A stretch of 19,842 nucleotides of DNA, from contig MU617075.1 of the NCBI GenBank assembly GCA_025201705.1, positions 4,539 through 24,380 on the forward strand, read 5' to 3'. Below the pieces are notes generated by a model. It searched no databases. It saw only the letters and a program-made list of their open reading frames with translations, and was not told the origin of the DNA. Origin of the DNA: Dissophora ornata. Its lineage: Eukaryota > Mortierellomycota > Mortierellomycetes > Mortierellales > Mortierellaceae. Shown one piece after another: positions 1 to 8,087 of this stretch. The first letter of the stretch is position 1; the number at the start of each line of letters is the position of its first letter. The translations under genes were made by a program, and so were the position numbers.

Positions 1-1102
1 TGTACTGGGCATTCGCCTGTCCTTGGTTGGCGGCCTTCAGATACCACTCCATGGCCTTGGAAAAGTCCTGTAGGACACCTAAGCCATTCTCGTACATGAC
101 ACCTAAGTTGAGCTGGGCATTGGACCGTCCTTGTTCGGCAGCCTTCAGATACTTCTCCATGGTCTCCGAATAGTCCTGTGGAGCACTTCTGTCATCGCCA
201 TACATGGTACCTTGGCTTTGTTTAGCACTTGACAATCCCCGGTTGTCAGCGTTCAGATTCAACTCCTTAAAGGCATTCGCCAATGTAGACGACGCCGCTC
301 CAGAGGTATCATTGCCACTAACGGAAGCCCCGAGGTGAATAATCCCAAACTTTTCGGCCAAGGAGCTTTCAGGACTCTGATTGGTGATAATACGTTTGTG
401 GTTGTAGAAACTGTCGCCGCTGTTGAAATCATCAGGAATATATTGTGGCGCTCGTGCTAGTGACTTTGACGATGAGGACGTGATGCTGTCCAATACCTCA
501 CCACGATCCTGTGGCGCCCCCTTGACTCCTTGGACGGAGTTGCTATCCAGAGTTTTCGCGGAAAAAGAAGTACTTCTCGAGCTGGCCTCCGTGATTGCTG
601 AAGATTGCGTGCTATCCTGAATTATTGCTGATCCTGTGGAGAGCGCGCTTGAATTCTCGATCCTCATAGACTCGATAGACTCGGAGCTAATGCTATTGCC
701 GGCGGTCTCAAGTACAACATCCAGAACAGCATCTGGAAAGGTTTGGATTCGGAGAGGATTAAGACTATATTTCAATCATGTTTTCGAAAGTGTTAGTAAA
801 GATTCAATTGCATTCACTGTTGCGTCCTTCAAGTGCAATGTTTATTCCAATCCAATAGAAAATTACAGTTGAAAGTTTTCATCCATGAGAAAGGGAACAA
901 GCGTGGTTCCGTTTCGCATGTACTTGGCATCCTTGAAAGCCATCAAAATATCGTTCCACAGAATAACATAATCCCCGGTGCTTCTGTCCAAACGAGGCTG
1001 AATGCTGACCGAGTCCAACAATTGGGTGGATATAGTAGAGGCACTATTTTTCTGGGCCCAGCGAAACACCTGAGGATGACCTTGGGGCCTAGTTTCTGCC
1101 AT
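1..1102 (-). CDS. Sel1-repeat protein, 5' part; C-terminus off the left edge
   Basis: Two exons are visible, 1102-867 and 764-1, giving 333 residues before the window ends. The 102-bp intron (866-765) starts GTAATT and ends TATAG. Splicing is required because the exon-1 frame hits a stop right after the donor, and the join restores DENFQLLNPLRIQTFPDAVL. Residues 1-110 form a compact domain (VFRWAQKNSASTISTQLLDS, then GDYVILWNDI) that I remember at the start of many Mortierella Sel1/TPR proteins. Residues 110-250 are a Ser/Thr-rich linker of low complexity. From about residue 265 come Sel1-type helical repeats: a degenerate one, then clear copies with YLKAAEQG, AQLNLGVMYENGLGV and AMEWYLKAANQG, cut by the edge. 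Sel1 repeats are protein-protein scaffolds in signalling or ER-linked adaptors. The partner here is unknown. The ATG at 1102 is the first in the ORF. Confident on family, not on function. Confidence 0.85.
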
Positions 1103-1375
1103 GGTTTATTAGAGATATTGAGTTCTTGTGCAGGGATGGTTGAGAGGGGAAAAGGCAAGCGAGGAATTCATTTTAAGCATCGAATAAATTAATTTTTGAA
1201 AATAGATGGGCCTCGTGACGAGTGAGAGATGTGGCAGTGCTGAACCTTGCGACGTAGAGCGCCAAGTCAAGAACAACGTTGGAGCGTGGGACGAATGAGC
1301 GCTTGCTCTTGCGCACTTGCAAGGATTTGTTTAATGAGCTGTAAAGGATTGATGGTTGTGAAGTGGTTTATGGAT

Positions 1376-1419
1376 GGGTGCAAAGGTGCAAGGTGCAAGG
1401 TGCAAGGTGCAAGAGTGCA
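1376..1419. repeat. AGGTGCA short tandem repeat
   Basis: Four perfect head-to-tail copies of AGGTGCA lie at 1384-1390, 1391-1397, 1398-1404 and 1405-1411. A degenerate copy (GGGTGCA, 1376-1382) precedes them and a drifted one (AGAGTGCA, 1412-1419) follows. The repeat is noncoding, about 280 bp upstream of the Sel1 start codon. It probably varies in copy number between strains. Confidence 0.9.
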
Positions 1420-2016
1420 TTCGTGTATGAAATTGGCGGCAGAGCAGTACACGGTCAGATGAAATTAGAAATGCTGTAGCTTCTGACACAAACGTAGACT
1501 GAGATAATAAAGGCAGCACGAAGAATAGATAAAGTTGAGAGGAGAAGAACCCATCCGGCACATGCACAGATGGCTATCTGATACCCGGTGGGACTCATTG
1601 GAGGCGGCGCGGTGTAAGTTTTCGCATAGCCATCCTCGTTCACAGCAGATCTAGGCACCGGGCACCGAACTTTGATATTAATGATCATCGCAAACAGTTG
1701 CTTCATCAATAAATGAAAGCCCAAAGCGAATAACAGCGGTTTCTCTCGCCACCACAGTTGACGGAAAGTGGATTTATTTCGGTTCTCGTTTCACTATACA
1801 GGCATTCGCACACGACAAAGTAATGGTCATCGTTACAGGGCGTGATATCGGAATGTCAAGTATTACACCCTCTTTCTCTCTCTTTACATTCTTTCATCTC
1901 CATTCCTTTCTTGGCATATTATACGTGCTTCATGTCTATATCCTTTTAGCGTCACTTGATTCACTGAACACAAGAGATGAGGCACTGAGCATCGCGAAAT
2001 CAAGCTCCTCTTCTCT

Positions 2017-2027
2017 GGGGGGGGGGG
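2017..2027. repeat. Homopolymer G11
   Basis: Eleven consecutive G in noncoding DNA. The run may be length-variable or an assembly uncertainty. Its mirror is the C11 run inside the H+-ATPase intron at 15101-15111. Confidence 0.95.
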
Positions 2028-2495
2028 ACAAGGCGAAGTGGACTTGATGACCACATATAAAAGAGTAACTGGGTCAAGGACTTTATTGCAATCTTTTTAA
2101 TTCGAGACGCGGCTGAGCTGAATCTCGTGAGATCGAGATTTGATAAACATCCTGCGGAACGAGCAGACAGATCAGGTAGGAGAGCCTCGGTGTACATCAC
2201 ATCCACACTCTTCTACTTTTCTACTCTCCTCTAAAGCTATGGCAAGAGAGAGGTGGCGAATAACCCATTCATCACTAAAAGAATCGACGGTGTCGCGCAA
2301 GAAACGCATGCCGTGGTTATACACACCTCGCTTTTCAACCGTATCTTTCATTTCCGTCTGAGAGCTCACGCGCACTATTCCTTACCCCAGCGTTGAGTGT
2401 CAAGGAGAAAACCGCAAAACATAACATTCGATTTCAACCATGCCAATTTTGTCCATCCTGTGACGATCGACATGTCTATGGTGTGCCTCGGATGA

Positions 2496-2501
2496 TTTAT
2501 T
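2496..2501 (-). terminator. Poly(A) signal of RPC31
   Basis: AATAAA on the minus strand, 70 bp past the RPC31 stop codon, is the first such hexamer downstream. Confidence 0.6.
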
Positions 2502-2571
2502 ATGATTGTTGTTGTTATGCTTGTTGATTACTCGCGTTACGTCCTCTTTTGCTTTTCACTTTCAGTGCAGT

Positions 2572-3835
2572 TTAGTACTCAACTGCATCCTCGTCGCCAT
2601 CTAGATCCACATCGTTTTCTCCGTTGTCGAAATACGATTCTCCATAATCGTTGCCTTCTGCGTCATCCTCGTCCTCGAGATCCTCTTCTTCGATCTCCTC
2701 ATCCCCATCAGCCGCCTTCTTGGGCTTGCCTGTCTCGGGATCAATCTCGTCTTCGTCTTCTTCGTCAACCTCATTCTCGTCCAGCTTACTGAGATCGATA
2801 TTGCGCTTGACCGTCTTGCGTTCTACACCGGGATCAGAAGGTGAAGAAGACGAGTTAGGCCGATGACGGTAGTAATGGCAATATAACGATGAACAATCAC
2901 TGCTTCAAATATAGGTATAAGAGGCACTTACTCCTGACAGTCATGGGGTCGAGAATTGAGTGAAGTTCGTCCGGGAAGAAGGCTTTGCCTAGACGATCGC
3001 GGGGTAAGCAGAAACTGCTAATTAGCACAAGGAAATTCCGACAGCTTCCAATTCTCATTTGCCGTATAATTTGATCCACAGAATTTGACGGTAAGGTAGT
3101 TCTGAAAACAGTTTTTCTGAATGGCGGTTGTTGTTGAGTCGTCATACTTCATCGTCTTTATTCGTCTGCGGAAATATGCTGTCATAGAAACGGTTGACGG
3201 TGTCGGCACTGCATCCTGTGTCGTCCATGGCCCATCCTGTGCGGTATGTTCTGATCCATGCCCGAAGAGCCCCCAACTCCCTTGTAGAACAATCCCTGCC
3301 CAAACGTACTTGATTTTATCGTATCCAATTTTGGTCTCTTTTCTGCCATATCCTGATGATACCTGTCCGTATACCGCACGATTGCTATGAAAAGAGGTTT
3401 AGTCAGATCGAGTGCAATTGATTCACAACGGCGTCTGTTCAAAGAAAGGAGTGGATCAAGTTGTGAGACTTACAGCCTTTTGGCTTGGGTTCTGTGAGAT
3501 AGTATGGGCTGCGGTACAGTGTTTCCTGAAGATCCTTCATCGCCATGAACATAACTCCTTCCTCTTCTGTCGGCGGCCTTGCAACAGGTACAATAATGTC
3601 CTAATAACAAATTCGTTTAGCACCACATTCTTTCACAGCAGTTGGGAGCCGCGATCCTATACTTATTGCAGCGGTAAAAAGAATGACAACACATCCTTAC
3701 AGGATAGGTTTCCCCTGGATTCTTGAACGTTGCTTGGATAGCATCCGGTCCAAACATGGGTATGCCTGGCCCACCGCGGCCTCTTCCTCCACCGCCACCG
3801 CCGCGTCCGCCGCCGCGTCCTCCTCCACGAGACAT
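2572..3835 (-). CDS. RPC31: RNA polymerase III subunit C31 (RPC31 / POLR3G family)
   Basis: This is the RPC3-RPC6-RPC7 heterotrimer subunit of RNA polymerase III, needed in the nucleus for initiation at tRNA and 5S genes. Exons: 3835-3701, 3600-3474, 3384-3310, 2988-2932, 2822-2572; total 214 residues, close to human POLR3G. Introns are 100, 89, 321 and 109 bp and all phases agree. Residues 1-24 are Gly/Arg-rich (SRGGGRGGG), as in family members. Exon 2 has EEEGVMFMAMKDLQETLYRSPYYL, matching the conserved MPYFIE-type core. Exon 3 has IVRYTDRYHQD (compare IERYSDKY in yeast), and the exon 3/4 join gives SKAFFPDELHSILDP (compare NLFPNELYNVM). The C-terminal 70 residues are strongly acidic (EEIEEEDLEDEDDAEGNDYG) and end in YFDNGEND...DAVEY, the family's typical tail. 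Intron 3 is unusually long; its borders are the least certain. Upstream lie 261 bp shared with the COG6 3' end. Confidence 0.88.
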
Positions 3836-4068
3836 TGTGAGTAGATGTGAGCTAAGCTTTCAAGAATTAGGACGAAAAATCGAGAGGGAGACCAGGAATG
3901 ACAAAACAAAGAAAGACAGGAAACGGGTGATGTTCAAGACGCATGCAAACGGACGACGATGCAAGCGAAGAGGGGGCGATGCAAACAAGCGTGGAGCTGC
4001 AAAGGGAGCGGTCAAAACAAGTTTTATTTAATTCAGCCACAACGGCTGCACCGCAGTCACTCCATTTT

Positions 4069-4074
4069 TTTATT
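4069..4074 (-). terminator. Poly(A) signal of COG6
   Basis: AATAAA on the minus strand begins 23 bp past the COG6 stop codon, followed by an A-rich run. The remaining stretch to 3836 must serve as the RPC31 promoter. No TATA box is evident there. Confidence 0.6.
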
Positions 4075-4096
4075 GCGCTGACTTCTGTCTGTCAAT

Positions 4097-6763
4097 TCAG
4101 TCTTCAACAAGCAGCATCTCGACCTCGTCAGCAGTGCGCATTAGGATCGTAGCAGGGAACTCGTATTGGTTCTTGGGGTCTTCAATCGCCCGGCACAGAC
4201 GCCGATATGCGTCAACAAACATCTTCACGTTCTGGGTGCTGATATTCTTGGCTAGTCGAGACGACACAATCTTCGACAGCCAAGATGTCAGATCCAGGTT
4301 CACCGAGCCCAAAAAGTGGTCCAGTCGCGACAGAACCGCGGAAATTGAAGCAGAGTCCATGTTGGGCACTGACGACAGAGGAGTCTGTTTGTGAGATAAG
4401 AGGAAAACACAAATGTTAGACAGGTACTTTGAAGAGCTGCGAGGTCAACAATGAAATAATAGATATCTTACTTTTTCATCCTTTGTCTCCATTGCTTGGA
4501 TAAGTGGTGCTACACCCGATTGCCTCAGTAATACAATGTGCTACGATGGCAGAGAGAGGATCGGGGGGACAGTCAGTCATTAAAGCGAGATCTATACAGG
4601 ACATGACATTTCTGGATCCCTTCGCCTAGCCTACCTGTTCATCAACAACAATATCTACGTATTCTTGGATCTGCTTCTCGAGATCCTCCACCTTGTTCTT
4701 CGTGAACGGGTATACAAGAGCCGACTATTGTCGTGCCAAAGAAACAAATGGGATAATAAGCATTCGATGTTCACTCTTTGGACTATTTTGCTGCATTCGA
4801 GGCAAGTCTTTCTGATCGCCGTGGAACTCTTACCTGGACATAGTGCAGACAGTTCATCATGAAAATCGCTCTATTGAACGCACTCTGGTTCGCAGCACCG
4901 ATCTCGCACGTCTGGAAAAGCGGGTCGATCATCGCACTCAGAATTGGTGCAAAGTCTTGATTGCCCTCATCAGCCTGTACGAAGGACGTGTCAAAGGACT
5001 TCATGATCTCCTTCAATTGCGACATTGTTTCTTTCACAGCCGGCGTAGGTCCCAGATCTGCACCTGGTGTCTCAGGTCTGCGCAAGAGATCTGCAGACTG
5101 TTTGCCAATCGCCTCAAAGAACACCTGCATTGAGGCCTCCGAAATCTCGTGCAGAGTCTTGGAGAGCGAGGCCTCTGATCCGATAGCTTTCTCAATTGTT
5201 GACGAGTAAAACTTGATGAGGTTCAAGATCTTGAATGCTGTGATGGCGTTCGCCTGCGAAACGAGGACTTGCTCTACCCGAGACTTTTGGGACATTAAGA
5301 TTCAAATTAGTGTACGCGCAGATACCGCCACAAATTGAAGACACAAGGATACATCTTTCGTGAGACGTTTACCTTTAGTGGTCGGGAAGTTCCCTCTAAG
5401 TTCTTATCCAACAGCGAGTTCACAATCTCGACATCTGAGATATCACTCTCGACGAGTCGAAGTGGGCTTGCCTTGGGCAACTTGACCTCTGTCTGTCCGC
5501 GGTCGCGGTTTTTTCTTTCGCTATTCAGAAGACTCTCCAAGAACTCGCGTTCGCTGGCTACGGTCTGATGTAACCAAGCCAGCATGTCACCAATGTACCG
5601 CAATGGATCGTGGGCATGCAGTTCGATGGGTCTCGGCGTACCACCAGGGCCGCCTCTCGTCAGCGCATCAATAAAGGCCCGGAGAATCGCATTGCGACGC
5701 ACATGGACTAGCTCCTCCAGAATGGATTTGAAGTACTGGTCATCTTGCTTTAGAGCTTGGATCGCCTTCTTGGTCACCTCCCGCACTTCCATCATCCCAT
5801 CAGGTCGGCTCATAGTCCTGCACTCGCTCTGCATCCAGCGGTATAGTTTGTCGTAGGAAATGCTTCGATATGTCCTCATTGAATCCATGATCTCCAGGCT
5901 ATTCATTGCAGTATCACGAAAGTAGCACACCAGTTAAGATGCTTCCTTCTAATGATCTGCGAGTAATTGAGTGTTGATTCGTTCATCGTCTTACCCTGCC
6001 CGCTGGTGCTCAGTAATCAAGAGGGCGTTGCAGTCAGCGTGGATCGTTTCCAGATGCTCGAGTGCGTCAAAAAATGCTGGGTTAATGTCCATGGCGGTCG
6101 AGCACAGGATCGTGATTTCCGACTCTGAGAGCGTGAAGTGTTCCAGAAACGCCTCCATGATAGTCTGTCGTACTAGGCAGATGTTACTATGATAAAACAG
6201 CATCCAAAGAAATTGAACAAGTATCCTGACACGCCGTTCCAACTGCAGCCTGTCAGAAACATGCTATTGGTGCCTCCAAGTGTCATTGACTTACCTCTGT
6301 TCCCGCAGGGCATCGGTCTGTTCCAGAAGGGTTACTGTTTTGTCATTGGCCAAGTTGAGTCTGTCTTGCATCTCTTGGCAGAGTGAGTTCATGGCAATCA
6401 TCTCGGCTTCCAGCTCCAGGAATTGCTACATCAAGAGCGTGCGATGAAAACTGAAGAGTCAGGCGGATGATGACAATGTAGCAACTAGCTCAGGCGGAAC
6501 CGATGTATACAACAGGCCCTATAGCAAGAGAGATGCTCCTTGCGATGAGGCCTTACGATGTTGACTTTTTCCAGCTCCCTCAGGAACTCATAGTTGACAT
6601 CAGTCGCTCTCCGCTCAATGTCGCCTCTGAGGTTGTGTCGCGCATTGACGGCATTGACCGTGTAGAATTCTGAGAGGGCCGAGAGTGATGTCCTGAGCTT
6701 TGGGTCGTCAAGCGATGAGGAGAGCAGCTTTGTCAGCTTTGCGCTCAGCGGGTTGGCATTCAT
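4097..6763 (-). CDS. COG6: Conserved oligomeric Golgi complex subunit 6
   Basis: COG6 is a lobe-B subunit of the COG tether, which captures vesicles for retrograde transport within the Golgi. Proposed exons: 6763-6557, 6425-6295, 6249-6231, 6164-5995, 5898-5373, 5283-4834, 4724-4635, 4540-4472, 4384-4097; 649 residues, against about 657 in human. Diagnostic blocks: NPLSAKLTKLL and HNLRGDIERR near the N-terminus, EAFLEHFTLSE, GLEIMDSM, YDKLYRWMQSECRTM, then the highly conserved FIDALTRGGPGGTPRPIEL with HDPLRYIGDMLAWLHQ, RPLKSRVEQV, and PNMDS near the C-terminus. Coiled-coil-like segments occupy the first third. All joins agree in phase. Intron 2 (6294-6250) is only 45 bp. The 66-bp intron 3 (6230-6165) is a multiple of three with no stop, so unspliced RNA would add 22 residues; alternative borders 6232-6173 also work. 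The gene starts 119 bp after the stop of the upstream dehydrogenase on the same strand. Confidence 0.92.
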
Positions 6764-6855
6764 GTCTGGTGAAAGGTGAATGTTGATGCTCCTGTCTGCA
6801 ACAGAACGCGCCTTTCAAATTCCTTGGACTGTGTTTTTTGGCCCTGGGAAGGAGA

Positions 6856-6861
6856 TTTATT
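6856..6861 (-). terminator. Poly(A) signal of the dehydrogenase gene
   Basis: AATAAA on the minus strand begins 22 bp past the dehydrogenase stop. Only about 90 bp then remain before the COG6 start codon, so the COG6 promoter must overlap the 3' region of its neighbour. Confidence 0.6.
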
Positions 6862-6882
6862 TTCCACATTAAAGTGGTGGAA

Positions 6883-7893
6883 CTACAAGTAGCCGTACTT
6901 CTTCTTAGCCAGCCATCGGACAAGCCCCGGGCTAAGCATCTCGAGCCAGAGACTCATATTGTAGAACCAGGGCATGACTACCTCATGCTGCCGAAGATCC
7001 GAGCACCTCACAATGCCTTCTGCGCAAGCTCTGGCTGTCATGGCGCCTTTCTTTGTTCCTGAAATCTTTCTGGCCTCTGTGACCGATGCATCGGCCTTTG
7101 GCAGGTCCACGGCTGACTGCCGGAGATCTGTTGCCACGGTCCCTGGCGATACGATCCCTACATGGACGCCTGACCTCTCAACTTCCATGCCTAGCGACTC
7201 AAAAAATCCCTGGACGGCATGTTTGCTGCCAGAGTAGATAGATCGCGTGGGTGCGCCGATTTTGCCTGCCATGGAAGACACGACGATGATGTTACCCGCA
7301 GGGCTGGTCCTCGTGAGAGCTGGCAGGAAGTGGCTGGTGAGGTTCAATGGCGCATGGTAGTTCACATTCATGATCTTGACGGAGGCATCTAGAGCAGCCT
7401 GAGAATTGCTGGGCATCAAGTGGCTGAATGCCGTGTCCATATCAGATCCAGATGTTGCTTCTGCTACTTCAGCCTTGGCAAGGTCGATTCCTGCAAGCTC
7501 TTCAAATGGAAGGACAGATATTATTCCTGCACAAATGATCAGGGTATCAACGCCTCCATTAAGAGCCCTCAGCGACTCGATCGTGATCCTGCGGACATCC
7601 TCAGACAGAGTGACATCGCCTTGGATAGCATGTATGGAGCCAGCAATAGAGCGAAGCTCCTCCACAAGTTGCTGCAGGAGGTCCATCCTGCGGGCAACGA
7701 GGACGATGTGTGCATGGCGGTGGGCATAGATGCGAGCAAGCTCAGAGCCGATTCCAGAACTAGCGCCGATGATCACGACGCGCTCGCGGGTTGCAGCGAT
7801 GCTGGTTGTCCTGGGCCTTTTGGGCCGCGAAACAAGGGCACTGATGAGAAGCGGAAGTGCCATAGCAGCACCAACGAGGAGTGTTGTTGACAT
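6883..7893 (-). CDS. Membrane-anchored short-chain dehydrogenase/reductase (DHRS7B / 11-beta-HSD type)
   Basis: A single-exon SDR of 336 residues, probably an NADP(H)-dependent reductase or dehydrogenase on the ER or lipid-droplet surface; the substrate (steroid, lipid or retinoid type) cannot be told. Residues 4-21 are a hydrophobic signal anchor followed by basic SRPKRPR. The cofactor motif GASSGIG is at 43-49, the beta-4 motif reads ICAGI (about 120-124) instead of the usual NAG, the helix-4 Asn is in MNVNYH (178), catalytic Ser is 207 in VVSSMAG, Tyr220 and Lys224 sit in YSGSK, and PGTVATD follows. A loop of about 40 residues (130-172) after beta-4 is longer than usual. I chose ATG 7893 because it places the anchor at the very N-terminus; an in-frame ATG at 7980 would add 29 polar residues. 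The ORF opens further upstream but would then run into COG7. Head-to-tail with COG6, divergent from COG7. Confidence 0.85.
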   Translation of the reverse strand: MSTTLLVGAAMALPLLISALVSRPKRPRTTSIAATRERVVIIGASSGIGSELARIYAHRHAHIVLVARRMDLLQQLVEELRSIAGSIHAIQGDVTLSEDVRRITIESLRALNGGVDTLIICAGIISVLPFEELAGIDLAKAEVAEATSGSDMDTAFSHLMPSNSQAALDASVKIMNVNYHAPLNLTSHFLPALTRTSPAGNIIVVSSMAGKIGAPTRSIYSGSKHAVQGFFESLGMEVERSGVHVGIVSPGTVATDLRQSAVDLPKADASVTEARKISGTKKGAMTARACAEGIVRCSDLRQHEVVMPWFYNMSLWLEMLSPGLVRWLAKKKYGYL

Positions 7894-8087
7894 TGCGGAG
7901 GGTAGTCGAGACAGGGGACAGAGGCTACTCTTGGTCGAGCGATGGTCATTGACCAGCATTCGTGTGTGGCTTTTGGACATTGCGGTGAGAGCAAAACGCG
8001 CTCGTTGGTCCACGTTTGGCCCGCTCCATCCATCATCCCTCTCCTCCTTGTCCGCATCGCCTCTCCTCCCCATTGACGCGACTAAAG
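7894..8087. promoter_or_regulatory. Divergent promoter between the dehydrogenase and COG7
   Basis: Only 194 bp separate the two start codons (107 bp if the dehydrogenase starts at 7980). The plus-strand half just before the COG7 ATG is a C/T-rich leader (8022-8071). I see no TATA box on either strand. Both genes must take their core promoters from this segment. Confidence 0.65.

Larger units (their letters stand above)
1103..2571. other. Intergenic region without a supported gene
   Basis: Both strands hold only short ORFs without recognisable domains. The left part should contain the promoter of the minus-strand Sel1 gene. Contents seen: the AGGTGCA tandem repeat near 1376-1419, a C/T-rich stretch around 1868-1912, an 11-G run at 2017-2027, and a TATAAAAG on the plus strand at 2056-2063. 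A minus-strand ORF at 1455-1724 has one hydrophobic segment but no ATG at its 5' end and no known family. A possible small spliced minus-strand gene at about 2083-2375 is described under findings. I found no tRNA, 5S rRNA or convincing snoRNA by eye. Confidence 0.55.

Noticed and set aside
1455..1724. Minus-strand ORF with one hydrophobic segment (YQIAICACAGWVLLLSTLSI)
   Set aside because: It lacks an ATG at the 5' end of the open frame and resembles no family I know. One hydrophobic stretch is not enough to call a membrane protein.
2045..2121. Possible C/D-box snoRNA (TGATGA at 2045, CTGA at 2113 and 2118)
   Set aside because: The C box lacks the leading purine, no terminal stem can be formed by the flanks, and such short motifs occur often by chance.
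3723..4031. Plus-strand ORF starting with a Pro-rich run
   Set aside because: The Pro-rich part is the reverse complement of the Gly/Arg-rich start of RPC31. The rest covers the intergenic region with no coding signal.
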